Positions 23,393-35,470 are shown, numbered from the stretch's first letter. The stretch: 64,000 nucleotides of DNA from Gymnopus androsaceus JB14 (GCA_009733575.1 ML769393.1:90646-154645); one strand, 5' to 3'. Program-made: numbers and translations. Notes: a model not told the origin generated them from the sequence alone.

Positions 23393-26300
23393 ATGGCAAT
23401 CCAGAATTTCTACGACTCCGCGGGCGACATGAGGTCTCATCTGCAGTCTCTTCTCGATGCAAAAGAAAAGCAGCTTCAGCAGGCAGGGACACTTGGGCAG
23501 CGGGTTCTTGCCCAACAAATGGAATTGGAGGAGCGAATTCGGCAACTGCAAGAGCTAGATGCAGATAAGGGTGACGATGAAGAACTCGACCTCGAGGCCA
23601 AAGAAAGATGCAAAGAACTGGCAGAGTCTTTGATATCCTGGGATGCAGAGAATGCGCAATTGTCTAGTGCATTTGGCAATGTATGTGCATATATAGTATG
23701 TTTGATCTTCACTAACGCGATTTTCAGTCCCAGCCATCTCCGTCTATGCCAATTGCTCAGCTTCCTCGGGAGGAACCCCAGCGATCAGCAGCTTCAACGA
23801 GTTCGTCTGCTGCCCAGTCCAGGCGAGCCAAGAACGCAGCTCACAGGGCAGACGATGTCGGTCAGTGCCAGCACTACAATTTGTAGTCTTAAGCTTATGC
23901 TTTTTTCAAAGAATTCGCTTTCGAAATCGGCAGTGGCTTGCTCAACGAAGTTCGTCGGCTGCAGAGCCTCCTCGGAGAACGCGACAAAGCTATACAGGAT
24001 ATGAAAGAAGAGAAGGACGATCTCGAAGCTTCTGTAGAGAGCCTTCGTAAAGCTCTCAAACAACAGGAGCAGAGTGCTGGTTCGTTCTCCTCGTGTTTCT
24101 TTTTTTCATTACTCACATTTCTTCAGACAAATACAAAGAAGAAAACTGGAACTTGGAAGTCACTCTACAAGATCTACGCACTCAGCTCTCCAATGCGCAA
24201 TCCACCAGCTCTCGTCTTGATTCCGAACAGAAGCGACTTACCAAACTCCTCGCCACTACCAGGGATACTTCCGAGCAGTTCAAGAATGACAACAGCCAAC
24301 TGCAGAGTACCATTGAGGAATTGACAAACAAACATGAGACCGACATTGCTGCAGCCAGGAAACAAGCCGCCACACTCGCTCGAGACAAAGTCGACCTGCA
24401 GCAAACCATCGATACTCTCAAAACCGAAGTGGCCAGAGCTGGTCGTCGCCTTCCCCGTTTCGGTTCCCCACTAACACCCAATGGGCCTGAACCGAACGAT
24501 TTCTTGACCCCAGGTGGTATATCCAATGCTGGAGATGAACTGTTCAGCAACGCTGCCTCCACGAACCGCCGTAATAAAATCAGTGATCTAGGCGCCTATG
24601 ACGATGCCTTCGGTAACGAATTCGCAGACTCTCCAGACGGTAGCCCATTGCCTGGTAGTCCCTTCCGGGCCGCCAACCATCCTCTCAACGAGATCGAGGC
24701 CCTCGAACAACGTCTTGCCCATGCGCAGAGACAAATTTCGACGCTCAAGGGGACACTTCAGCGAGAGAAGAAGGAGAAGCTGGACTTGAAGAGGAGGTTT
24801 GGAGTCAATGGCCCCGAAGACGACGAAGATCTGGATAGGGATATTGGAGAGGATGAAGATTACGAAGATGTTGGGGACGACACTGTTGGTGCGAATAGCA
24901 CTATCGGTGTTGTTAATGGGAGGAGGAGAGGGGCAATGGCGTTCAAGGTCGGCGGTGGAAGAGGTGTCAGAAGAGGCAGAGGAGGCAGAGGAGGTCGTGG
25001 AGGACTTAGTCTCACGGAGCGCCTAAGCCTTGCGCGCGATCACGGCGATGAGGAAGGCTTCTCTCCCGAACGTGATACATCCGCTTCTGTGCCCCACTAT
25101 ACTGATGAGGATGCCGCGTTCGATGCTCAATCAGCATACGATGGTCTTGAAGGTGAAGACGAAGATCAAGTACCAGAAAATATATTCCAAGCTTCACCTT
25201 CACCAGCACTCTCAAACCGGAATAGTGTCGGCAGTATCACGAGTGTTGAAGGCATGGATCCCAACTATTATAACTCTCTCCGCCGTACACCGTCCACGAG
25301 CTCCGTTGTTTCTGTTCAAGCCAATGGAAGCCCGCTACGCACATCACTGCTCCGTCGGTCCACACGAGGTCGGGGTACTGGTGTTGGTGTAGGGAGACGT
25401 ACGAGAGGGGGCTCTGCTTGGCAAGATGGCAGACCTCCATCGTTGGTTGATCAGCCCGAGAGTTTAGCTCGTGCTTTGGGTGGAAGTCCGATGTCGACCA
25501 GAGGCGATGGTATAGGAATTATGGACGAACTGAATGCGGAGGTGATAGATATAGAGACAGCCGAATTTGGATGTCAAACGGAGCCAGAACCAGAGCCAGA
25601 GCCAGTACCGGTCGTCCCTCCGAAAGTGATGTCTGAAGTTTCTGTGCAGCACCAACCAGAACCAGAGCCGGTTGTCCCTCCGAGAGTGATGTCTGACGTT
25701 TCTATGCAGCACGAACCAGAGCCGGTACCGGTTGTCCCTCCGAAAGTGATGTCCGAAGTTTCTGTACAGCACGAACCAGAACCAGAACCAATAGTGGAGG
25801 TACCTGTCCCTCCTCCTGCTCCTGTTTTGGTCGAGACTTCGATGCAAACAGCTCAGGAGCCTGTGGTAGCGCGCGATGATGTTGCTGTACAGCATTATCC
25901 TATGCTCGTGTCCATGAGCATCAATACCGATCCCCTTCCCACGAAAGCTCATGCAGATGTGGAAGTGGAAGCTCGTATGGACGAAAAGGAAGCGCCCCGC
26001 GAGAGGAGAACTACTCTTGTCCCTGGCGACGTCTCTATCGGAAGCTCGACCGGTGATTCCACAATAAAAAACGCGCCGGGTAGGGCTTTCCTGACTTCAT
26101 TGGCTGTTGGAGAGGAAGACGATATGGATGATGATGATGAGACGGAGACAGGTGCTGAAACGGAGACTGACACCGACGACTACGAGGATGCAAGACAGAG
26201 CGTCATGGCTTCCACTCCGTCTGAGTCTAGGGAAGACTTCCATTCGATGATGACGATGACGGACAATGAAGTTTCAGATTCGGATGATGGGGAAAGTATC

Positions 26301-28704
26301 AAGGCTTCAAGGTTGACTGCTAGACGAGGATACCCACCAAGTTCTTTCCGGACCTCGTCATTCTACGCCACCCCTGCTGGTTCTGAAGCGGCTGTTGCAG
26401 TTCCGCCGACTTCTTATGATACCAAGAGCGTAGGAGCTGACTTCTTGGTGGAGGAACCCAAAGTCGAACCCACAGTCGAGCCCAAACCCGAGGTCAAGGA
26501 GATGTCTATCCAGACAGACGAGTGGGTACCACCAGCATCAGCTGCAATACCTCCTGTATCTATTGCTTCTCCACCGCCTGTTGCACCGTCCCCAAGCTCA
26601 CCTGTGCTGTACCGAGTTGGCTCTTCAACCAAACAGCAATTCCAATTCATACCTCCTGCTTCTGCCTCAGCAACTCCCGCCCTGGCTTCAGCATCCGGTT
26701 CCAGTGCTGGCCCCACTCCCTCCCCATCCACCAGCGTTTTCAAAGAAACTGCTACTGGATTCGCTACCATTCTCAGTACGACGAGGTCTTCACATGATCG
26801 TCGGTCGATTGATTCTGCGGTGTCTTCAGTCATTGATGATGCTTCAATCAATGGCCATGGGCCACTCGTTCGAGAGTGCCGTCTACTGCTACTACTCTTC
26901 TAGTTGATAAAACTAGACCGCCGATGTTCTCGCTTCCACCACCTCCTCGAGCCCCTCCCCCTCCTGGAAGTATGCCCCCGCCTTCGTTTATTCCGGAACG
27001 AAGGATTCCCACAAACTCGACAAGTTCTTCCGACATGCCCCCTCCGCGACCCCCTCCGCGACCCTCTTCTCCGCCACCCGCCGAACTCATTCAAAGAGCT
27101 ACAACACCTACTTTTGGCGCAGTGCTTTCTGTTCCTGGCGGTAAAGGAGGGAGTGGGTTTGCTATGAGGCAGCATGGATCGAGTATGCCTCCTTCTCAAG
27201 CTGGGCTTCGACAACCTCCGTCCACCAGCAGTTTCCGTTCTGCTGCGAACGCTACATCGTATGGTTTACTTGCTTCTAGTGCTATCTCTTCGCTAAGAGA
27301 TCGCGATCGTGTGGGGCTTTCCACTACTTCTCTCACGTCCGAACGGAGTCTTGCGTCCCCGAGGTCATCGATGTCCTCCGACCAGCAACATCCGTATATG
27401 ATGGATCGCTCCCAGCATGCTTCCCACAACCAAAACATTAACCCCAACGCTCCTACCCCGAGCAAATTTGCGGGAGATCCTCTTGCCAGTCGTAATCCGA
27501 ATGCGATCAATTCCACTGATCCTGCGGTGATTCATGCGATTACTCAGACCATGATTGGAGAGTTTTTGTACAAGTACACCAGAAAAGCACTCGGGAAGGG
27601 ATACGGTACCGCTAGGCACAAGCGTTTCTTCTGGGTTCATCCTTATACCAAGACCTTATATTGGAGCTCTGCGGATCCAAACTCGACTAATGTTGCAGAG
27701 TCGAGCGCGAAGAGTGGTAAGTTTTCTTCTCAAGTTGTACACTGCGAAATGCTCAAGCCACAAAATTATCAGCTTATATTGAAGGTGTGAGGCAAGTGCT
27801 TGATCCAAATCCTATGCCTCCTGGTCTGTACCAGTACAGCGTCGTTGTCTCTACTCCTCAGCGGGAGATGAAATTCACAGCACCAACCAAGGAACGCCAT
27901 GAAATTTGGTTAAATGTACGAACAAATCTCTCTTTCATAGTTGAATCTCTATGCTAACTTGGTTGCTTCCATTAGTCTCTGAAATACCTCTTGGCCCGAC
28001 ACGGTCCTGGTCAAGGTATGCATCCCGGAAATGCCACTGTTGTCCCCGACAGTCCCTTTTCAGGCGAAGGCTTCCTACCGGAGGATGATCGACATCTTGC
28101 GGTGAACTCGAGCCCTCAGAGTCAACGCAGTGGTCGAAGTCTCCGGAACGAAACGCCCTTCAATACTACACCCCGTGGCAAGCGAAGTCGCTCGCAAATG
28201 TCAATGGGAGGTGGATCTATTGGACGGCGTGCAGGGACTCCCGCCGCCGAGTATCTTCGCTGGAATGGACCAGAATCTCCCTACAGTCCGTCGAAATCAT
28301 TCGTGGACGTTCCTGGACACGACGATGATGACGAGGATTTGGAATTTGAGCTTCACGGAGATTCACTATCTGACGATGGTTTCGAGGGTCTCGAAAATGT
28401 TCGTGCGTGTTGTGATGGAAGACATACTGTGGGCCATTCGGGCAAGCATCATCACCACCATCACCACCATGAATCTGGGTCCCAGAATGGAGATCATAAT
28501 CATACGGGAAGTAGTAGCATTATCAGCGGTCCAGCAAGACCAGTTTCTCCCTCTGCTTGGTCGTTCCGTTCTCGAACAGGTAGTACAAATTCGCATGAGA
28601 CAGGAGGAGGCTTGTTTTCATGGGGTAGAGGAAGGACCGACGATGGTAAATTAAAGTTTGGGTCCCGGCGTTCAACCAAGACAGTTCTAAGTCAAGCCCC
28701 GTAG
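23393..28704 (+). CDS. Num1/ApsA/Mcp5-type cortical anchor (nuclear migration) protein
   Basis: Anchors dynein and mitochondria at the cell cortex in other fungi. Exons: 23393-23680, 23728-23860, 23912-24079, 24127 to about 26875, about 26876-27716, 27773-27915, 27976-28704. N-terminal coiled coils (MELEERIRQLQEL; LLNEVRRLQSLLGERDKAIQ; long heptads to about 24450) are followed by disordered RG-rich, acidic and Pro-rich regions. The C-terminal Mcp5-type PH domain is strong: QTMIGEFLYKYTRKA, RHKRFFWVHPYTKTLYWSS, YIEGVRQVLDPNP, KFTAPTKERHEIWLNSLKYLLAR; it should bind membrane phosphoinositides. Repeats of PPKVMSEVSVQHEPEPEP occur at 25590-25800. Between 26870 and 26880 the frame shifts by two bases at a GAGAG run, with no intron that repairs it. 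A His-rich run (28445-28480) lies near the C-terminus. Confidence 0.88.
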
Positions 28705-29189
28705 TCTCATGGTGGCATCCACATTCTTTCGTTGTACATATCTAGTATGCATTCGTATGATTTTTCTTGTTTGCAGAGTTGTTGGGTTTTTTCTTTCGTA
28801 CTTTTTCTTCATACCGTCGGTTGCTCTAGTTATGTTTTCTCCCGCTAATGATCGATATCTTCCTCTTTACGACATACCCGTACCAGCTCTTTTTAGTTTT
28901 AGTTTCGCGGCTTTTTTGTACTTTTTGTTCAAATAACACAACATTCCTTAGACTTTTGACTAGTCGCAGTGCAGTACGTTCGCCCTACTGTACCTACTAC
29001 GACTCGACGCGTCGCTACATTGAAATCTGAATTTGGTAGCATCGAGGAGCATATAATTTTGATAAAAACGATACAAATTTCACGTTAACGTTAGTGGTAC
29101 TCCGTTCAGCTGAGTGACTCAGTGGGGAGTGAGCAAACTCACCGTGACAGGAGCGACTTCAAATCAAACAACCCTCTCCTTATCGTTCT
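28705..29189. other. Intergenic
   Basis: Holds the 3' end of the Num1-like gene. T-rich; no gene seen. Confidence 0.5.
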
Positions 29190-29479
29190 TTAATTGAAGC
29201 ACATAGTCTTCGTGATACAATATAGGTTCTTGACAATGGTATCGCCACCATTCCTGATGGACCATAAGTAGATTGGAATTGGACGGTTCCATTAGGTGTG
29301 CGCGAATAAACAGACCAAGAAAAGGAGTAAGCACAAAAAAGGAAAAGCAGTGTGATCAAGTCGACATAGTGTAGTTTACTTTTCGTCAACCTCTTAGAGG
29401 GATTGGCCACAAGCTACCCACTACCTTTAACAGATAGTTTCGAAGGCGTATCGGAGAGAAATGCATCAAATCCCGTAAG

Positions 29480-30480
29480 ACATTGTCAATGAATTGGCAT
29501 TGTTCTTGGGATTCGTGGAAGTGAGCAACTGCAATAAGGATAAGACAGTTTGCTCACCAAGACAAAATCTGTAGCTGAAGGTACGTCTGGTGCGTCAATA
29601 GTGAAGCGCTTTCTACTCCTCTGAATGACCAAGTAGTATTTTATTCGGCCAACGAGAACCGATGTATCCTTTTCGGCAGAACGAACAGCACAAGTACCGA
29701 GCAGCTTACCAGTCTTGTGATCGCGGACCCCGGATCGGAACTCTTCTATGGCCTGGATAGACGGGCAGACACCTACACTGTCACCAATCAAGAGGTCTTC
29801 AGGAGATAGGGCTATGGCGAAGTTGCTGCTGGCGTCACGGATTTCCATGTAGATGGAGCCGGAAGGCTGCTGCCACTCATCTGCAAAACCTGGTTGGTCT
29901 CCAGAGGTCTCCAGAGATCTCCAGAGCTCTGACAGCTGTCAAAAAGCTGTCAAACTCCTCCAGACGTCTCTGGAGGTCTCTGGAGATCTCTGGAATTACT
30001 ATCCTTGCTCCAGAGATGAAAGAAATGTATTGTGATGGTACAGGTTTTGCTGATGCTGTTCCTGCCAAAAATGAGCCACCCATGAACACCCCTGCAGTGG
30101 TACTTGGTAGATTCGTGCAGTATTGGTGGCTGGACTCTTATTATTAACTGGGGTTAGCATAACAGAAACGGTGAAAGTGTGAGGATAAGACACACCCCCA
30201 ATACAATGGCCCCCTTGCAAAAGGTTTCGTATTCAAGTTCCGCTTTGTCAATAGCGCTATGGTGTAGAATAGCACCGCCAAAAACTAGATTTATAGTGTT
30301 GGTGAGGTCGTCCAAATTCTCAACGTTTTGGAGGCAAGAATGCGTTATGTTATTGGCCCTGAATATGAAAGGATACTTTTCGACCAAGCGCGTGGCTTCC
30401 TTTCGGGACAAAGTCCTGTTAAACGAGTTCGTGCCGAGAAGACTGTAGTCTGAAGTGTCCTCAGTCGAGGTTGAAGACAT
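29480..30480 (-). pseudogene. Unknown-family gene interrupted by a small transposon
   Basis: Minus-strand copy of the 245-aa gene at 62037-62897. Exon 1 (30480-30196) starts MSSTSTEDTSDYSLLGT and is fully open. Exon 2 is cut by the 178-bp TIR element at 29878-30055, after which the frame resumes with MEIRDASSNFAIALSPED and runs to SATDFVL. The last intron's acceptor reads AA rather than the AG of the sister copy, so the final exon would not splice normally. Apart from these the coding sequence is well preserved, so inactivation looks recent. No domain is recognised. Confidence 0.75.
29878..30055. mobile_element. Palindromic TIR element (CATCAGC family), copy 1
   Basis: 178 bp, ends CATCTGCAAAACCTG and, inverted, CATCAGCAAAACCTG, flanked by 2-bp target duplication CT. 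The interior is an imperfect palindrome of CCAGAG/CTCTGG words around TGACAGCTGTCA. The sister locus near 62458 lacks the element and has a single copy of the target, which confirms the boundaries. Nearly identical to copy 3. Confidence 0.85.
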
Positions 30481-30718
30481 GATATGAAGATAGGGGCGAG
30501 TATGGGTGTTATTTCCGCAAGGCGCGCTTATCAGAGGAAAAGCTGAGCGCGGCAAGAGACTCGGCATCTAGGCGCTCAGTTCGTCTTGATCCTGACTCTC
30601 ATCGCCGCCAACTTTTACATTTGGTTTCTTGAGTCTTTCCTCGGTGAGCCTCTATTGCTCAGTTCCTTGCTTCATCCAATGCAATCAAGACAAGTCAAGA
30701 GGGGATGCTGGCCATGTC

Positions 30719-30810
30719 AGGGCTACATATAGCCCTCATGAAGGAACCTGTTAGGTCTCACTGGGCTCACTAGCCCAATAAGAGAATCTTTTGATTCTGG
30801 ACTGCAGTCC
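30719..30810. other. Five consecutive short hairpins (arm A)
   Basis: In plus-strand order: AGGGCTACATATAGCCCT, ACCTGTTAGGT, TGGGCTCACTAGCCCA, AGAATCTTTTGATTCT, GGACTGCAGTCC. Each is a perfect stem with a 0-4 nt loop, separated by a few bases. The same five occur in the same order in arm B. They lie 240-330 bp upstream of the unknown gene's ATG. Confidence 0.85.
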
Positions 30811-30867
30811 TTTTTTGTTTCCCATCAAATTGCAGGAGCTTCCTTGGCATGAGGTTTCACTCTCTTT

Positions 30868-31135
30868 GCAAGCTCTATCCTCACTGCTGGTTGGTGGTTT
30901 TTATTTCACTTTATTTCATTTTAATTTAATTTAATTTAATTTAATTTAATTATTTTATTTTTCTTCACTCAGACCAACTGTTTTGCAGCTCTATCCTTAC
31001 TGCTGGTTGGTGGTATTGTTTTTTTATCTGCTCAGACCAACTGGTTTGCAGCTCTATCTTTACCACTCATTGGTGGTATTGTTTTTTTCTTTGCTCAGAC
31101 CAACTGGTTTGCAGCTCTATCCTCACTGCTGGTTG
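30868..31135. repeat. 63-bp tandem repeat with a TTTAA run
   Basis: Four units begin GCA(A)GCTCTATC at about 30868, 30985, 31048 and 31111. The first spacing is enlarged by a (TTTAA)n run near 30920-30950. Two units are mirrored at the end of arm B (61515-61640). Confidence 0.75.
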
Positions 31136-31405
31136 ATGACATTAAATTTCATTCTATTTTATTAATGACCCTCTCAAAATTGCTTCAACCATCTATCCAG
31201 AGCATCACTCTGTCTGGGTTTTGGTCCTGTGTTCCCTTTCCATCTTCTCCCCTAGTGCTCTTGGGTTGGATCTCTGCTCTGGTTGGGACTGCAAGTAATC
31301 AGAGTCCATGGGTGGGAATGCAGGCCAAGCCCCAGCCAAACCACAATTCTATGTACAGTTGAATTTTGTCACCCCCCAAATACAGTAGGCTGTTCAGTAG
31401 TCCAT

Positions 31406-31564
31406 CATCAGCAAAACCTGGGTGATCCCATAGCAAGGTCCCCCTTCTGTGCAGCAACTGATCTATATCAATTCCCAATCAATTGCTGTACAGCTCTGTA
31501 CAGAGCTGCACAGAGCTGCACAGAGGGGGACCTTGCTATGGCAAACACCCAGGTTTTGCTGATG
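31406..31564. mobile_element. Palindromic TIR element (CATCAGC family), copy 2
   Basis: 159 bp with ends CATCAGCAAAACCTGGGTG and the inverted equivalent, flanked by target duplication AT. The interior palindrome contains CATAGCAAGGTCCCCCT / AGGGGGACCTTGCTATG and GTACAGAGCTGCACAGAG words. Confidence 0.8.
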
Positions 31565-32407
31565 ATTCAGTAGGTCACAGGGGTGTCATCAATTTTGTCA
31601 CCAACTGTATGTATGCTCTACTCTTCCACTGCATGGAGTGCACCCAGCTTATCAAGAATCAAGTGAGTCACCCACAAGTGTGATACATCTTATGGCATGG
31701 GCAGCTAATTACACCTTCCAGTCTCTTCCAGAGATCTTTACCACTTCTAGAATCTAACTACAGTCAGTTTTACTGTTAATCTGGTACTTTTTGGGGAAAA
31801 AGGTCAACTAGCTATGATTACGGTCACATTGACAGACTTGGAGAAGCAAGGAAACTTGGCATTGGTGTATTTTGTGCAATTATCTGATGACTAGGGATAG
31901 AAGGACAAAACAACACAATAACAACAATCATGTATAAATGATGGATTTGCAATTTTATTGGTTCAACTGTGCCCGCATCTCATCCTTCTCACACTTGCCA
32001 TTGTCTTCCTCTACCAAACAGGGAATGGGCTTATTTTCAATGGGTGTCAATCCAAACACAAGTCAATGTTCACCTGGTGCATAATCAAGAGCCTGTGTGA
32101 TATGCTGGTACCAAACAAGAACAGTATCAGGCTTGTAACAAACACAGCAGAAAAAGTCTTGCCCATGGATGATATGGTCAAAGAGGAATTTGAGTAGCTA
32201 ATGGTGAGTAAGGCTGTTTTTCCAGAATCAAATCCAAAACTGCATTGAACACATAGTCAGATTCTTCCTATTCAAAACCCACAATCCTTCTTGTATACAC
32301 CTGATTAACAAATAATGCATTCAGGGTGAACAATAACCACTGGTGTTGGAATTTGGTATCAGCTGGTCAAGCTGGATACCGCAATGGGACATTGGAGTCC
32401 CGCAATC
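31565..32407. other. AT-rich intergenic DNA
   Basis: No recognised gene or element. The frame at 31958-32197 has no family signature. Confidence 0.4.
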
Positions 32408-32585
32408 CATCTGCAAAACCTGGTTGGTCTCCAGAGGTCTCCAGAGATCTCCAGAGCTCTGACAGCTGTCAAAAAGCTGTCAAACTCCTCCAGACATCTC
32501 TGGAGGTCTCTGGAGATCTCTGGAATTACTATCCTTGCTCCAGAGACGAACGAAATGTATTGTGATGGTACAGGTTTTGCTGACG
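32408..32585. mobile_element. Palindromic TIR element (CATCAGC family), copy 3
   Basis: 178 bp, almost identical to copy 1 (three or so differences), flanked by target duplication TC. Confidence 0.85.
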
Positions 32586-32943
32586 TCGGGGTCCCGTCAA
32601 TCGGTGATAGGGATATTGTATATGTGTTTTAATAGCATATGATTACTATAGAGTACTTATATTATATATAGGCTGTATCTACTTATGTACAGTACTCATT
32701 TGCCTCTGGGCCTGCATGAGGTCAAAAGTTCAATAAATCCATTGCTGCCTTATATATTTTTATTTTCAATAACTGGGTGCTCTTTGACACTTGTTGCATA
32801 ATAGCTAATTTAAGTATTGTAGCAGCAAGTATTGATCCTGCTAAAACAGAGTCAGCATGAGCTTTAGGCACTGGTACTGTTGTCTTGATCTCAGCACTAG
32901 TAGCATCACTGTTGGAGTGGATTGCAGTGAGACCTTCAAGGTG

Positions 32944-33092
32944 CATCAGCAAAGCCCGTATTTTTGCTGGAGAAAACCCATTCATTTGGGACATCTCTGG
33001 AGATCTCTGGAGAAAATTGACAGTTTTTTTGACAGCTGTCAAGCTCCAGAGATCTCTGGAGACCTCCAGCAAAAATACAGGTTTTGCTGATG
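32944..33092. mobile_element. Palindromic TIR element (CATCAGC family), copy 4
   Basis: 149 bp, ends CATCAGCAAAGCC and inverted CATCAGCAAAACCTG, target duplication TG. The interior shares the GACAGCTGTCA centre and CTCCAGAGATC words of copies 1 and 3 but is diverged. Confidence 0.8.
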
Positions 33093-33419
33093 TGGTTGCA
33101 GAATCTGGGCGAGAGGTGCTTGAGTGAATGGAGCTGGAGATGATGGGGTCTCTGCCTGCACCAGGGGGAGATTCCAGCATGCAAATGAAGGTTGTACCAG
33201 GTGTTTGAGGCCCAAGAGACTATTGGCTGGGTAAACATTGCACCCAAGGAGCATATCAAACTACATACCTGGTTGGAATGGAACTGAATCAGGGACTGAT
33301 GGGCCTAGAACTTATGAGCTCGGAGACCACTGACACAATGGAGAGGTTGAGCTAGGGACCCAGATAAGTTCATTGTTCAATGCTTGCTCTTTGTGGTCAT
33401 ATATAATCATATATTTGAC
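33093..33419. other. Intergenic
   Basis: Nothing recognised between the two small elements. Confidence 0.4.
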
Positions 33420-33980
33420 TAGGGTTTCAAAGTACAATGCAATGCAATTTATTTGGTCCAAATCCAATAAATCATGAATTGTACTGGTACAAGATTTATT
33501 GAAAACTGGTTAAACTGTGTACCTGTACTGATTGTACTGATACAACCAGTGCAATACAATACAATTTATGAGTTTAAATCAGTTCAGATTCAAATTGGTT
33601 TATATCAGTATAAATTGACATGAACTGATCATTTATATACTATTTGCTACCAGATATGTAATGTTTTACAACATCCATATCATAGGAAGCTCTCATAAAC
33701 TATTGAAAGTACATCTTGATCAAGATTGGAGTAATAAATGAAACTGTAAGCTTGTTTAGTAGGTGTAATGCAAGGTTTGCACTAGTATAACCTGCTGTAA
33801 ATGTGTACTGATTTAAACTGATTCAAAACAGTTCAAGCCATTTTCACATTTTGAATAAACTGTAAAACTGTACTGATTTAAACTGTGTATCAGTACAAGC
33901 TTCAGTGATACATTTTGCAGTACAATACAATACAATTTATGATTTATTTGCAGTTTAATAAATTGTACTTCAAAACCCTA
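33420..33980. mobile_element. hAT-type MITE
   Basis: 561 bp. Termini TAGGGTTTCAAAGTACAAT and, inverted, TAGGGTTTTGAAGTACAAT match at 17 of 19 positions. The flanks are a perfect 8-bp target duplication TATTTGAC (33412-33419 and 33981-33988), as hAT elements make. The interior is AT-rich, with many partial repeats of ACTGATTTAAACTG and TACAATACAAT, and encodes nothing. Confidence 0.85.
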
Positions 33981-33988
33981 TATTTGAC

Positions 33989-34570
33989 AGGCCCATTTTT
34001 TTGGATTCGGAGCCTATCCATGAACATGCAAAGGCCTGAAATGCCTTACAATATTCTTCTATTTCTCAAATCCCAAATGCTTAAAACCTTGATTCCGGAA
34101 TACTACTGCACCATGTTCAGCAGCAAGGAGTGCAAGTTCACTAAGTCCTTCTGGAGAGAGTTGAGATAACTGGACACCATGGATTTTGGTTCCTATGTGA
34201 GGACTGAAGGAAGGAAAAGATCCAATGTAAAGTTGGTGAATTTTTGGAGCAAACCTTATATCTCACAACTTAGTGCTGCTCTTGAACAGGTTTGGTTTGG
34301 CAGGATCAGCATGGTGACCTGGGTCAAAGTGTTCAAAGGTACCTATTAACGGTTGTGTGATTCAATAAGATATAATTGGAAGAACTGGTTCAGAGCAATG
34401 AGAGTTAATTAGTTGTACATGGCTTTAAGTTCAAAGGGTATTGTACCTGGTTCGGAGCAATGAGAGTTAAAGGGGTCAGTGCTCCAACCCAGGTTAGTAA
34501 GTAACTCCCGATCATACTACTTCGGCATGGGTGCTTGGGCACTTAACACCCCCCCTTGTCCTGCATCCAG
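33989..34570. other. AT-rich spacer with a probable LTR fragment
   Basis: On the minus strand the run of G ending at 34549 followed by TGTTAAGTGCCC looks like a polypurine tract and LTR start for the Copia relic. The far end of the LTR is not resolved. Confidence 0.45.
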
Positions 34571-35238
34571 TCAAAGCATAGAGGTCCATCGTGAATGTAA
34601 AATCCGGTGAAGGGGTTTAATGAGGAGGTCTGCAAAGTTATTTTTGTTTGAAACATAGATCACATTGAGCTGGTGTTTTGAGATACAATCGCTAATGAAA
34701 TGTTCATGAATAGATATGTGTTTCATTTTGCTGTGTGCAAGTGGATCGTGTGTGCAGGCAATTGCACCTTGATTATCACAAAAAAGTGACGTGGGGGAAC
34801 ATTGGGGAAAGCCCAATTCCGCAAACAGATTTCTGAACCATAATATTCCGCAAGCACAGTGAGTTGATGCGAGGTACTCTGCCTTGCAAGATGACAAAGC
34901 TACCATGCCCTGTTGCTTTGAACTCCACGAGAGAGGGGAGTTACCTATCATGATGAAGAACCTGGATATAGATTTTTGAGAATCTCCCATTCCCCAGTCA
35001 GAGTCGGATAGAGATCAAATAGTGGGATAGGTAATATTAGCTGTTCCCAAGTTGAGGGAGTAGCGAGGTGTTCCCTTTAGGTATTGTAGTAGATGTTTAG
35101 CGGTGGCAATGTGTGAGGGACCAAAATTGACCATGTATCCAGCTAGTTCCCACACAGTGCAACTGATGTCAGGCCTGGAGCAGTTGGAAAGATACATGGT
35201 TACTGTGTGGGGAAGTGGTCCAAATGTGATAAGAACTT
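34571..35238 (-). mobile_element. Copia-type retrotransposon relic, reverse transcriptase end and RNase H
   Basis: The minus strand encodes MYLSNCSRPDISCTVWELAG and HLLQYLKGTPRYSLNLG, then after a stop the Copia RNase H segment PLSWSSKQQGMVALSSCKAEY, with FCDNQGAIAC and HISIHEHFI before a stop at 34571. Upstream gag, protease, integrase and most of the reverse transcriptase are missing. Truncated exactly where a palindromic TIR element is inserted (35239). Non-functional. Confidence 0.85.
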
Positions 35239-35470
35239 CATCAGCAAAACCTGGGTAAACTCTCTATAGTATAGCAAGGTCCCCCTCTATCAAGAGCTAT
35301 GGATTGCTATGAGTTGCTATGAGTTGTGGATGTCAAATCACAAATTACATTATAAATCTGTGAGCACATAGGAGCTCATAGCAAACCATAGCAGTTCATA
35401 GCAGTTTGTAGTTCTATGGCTGCTATGGCTTGCTATAACATCTATGGCAATTATCCAGGTTTTGCTGATG
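35239..35470. mobile_element. Palindromic TIR element (CATCAGC family), copy 5
   Basis: 232 bp, ends CATCAGCAAAACCTGGGTA and inverted CATCAGCAAAACCTGG, target duplication TT. The interior is a loose palindrome of CTATGG / CATAGC words, unlike copies 1-4 except for a shared AGCAAGGTCCCCCT segment with copy 2. Confidence 0.8.

Larger units (their letters stand above)
29190..31030. repeat. Arm A of a long inverted duplication
   Basis: The plus strand here is the reverse complement of 61495-63215 along its length, about 85-90% similar by eye. It includes the unknown-protein gene, its upstream hairpins and part of a 63-bp tandem repeat. Differences include the 178-bp transposon insertion at 29878-30055 present only in this arm. 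Confidence 0.85.

Noticed and set aside
26820..26874. An intron to explain the Num1 frame change
   Set aside because: The only nearby GT (26820) with the available AG acceptors leads to the wrong frame or back to the original one; a two-base slip at GAGAG fits better.
32722..33180. 152-codon minus-strand frame spanning a small element
   Set aside because: Part of it is the translated palindromic element itself, and the rest shows no family; not called as a gene.
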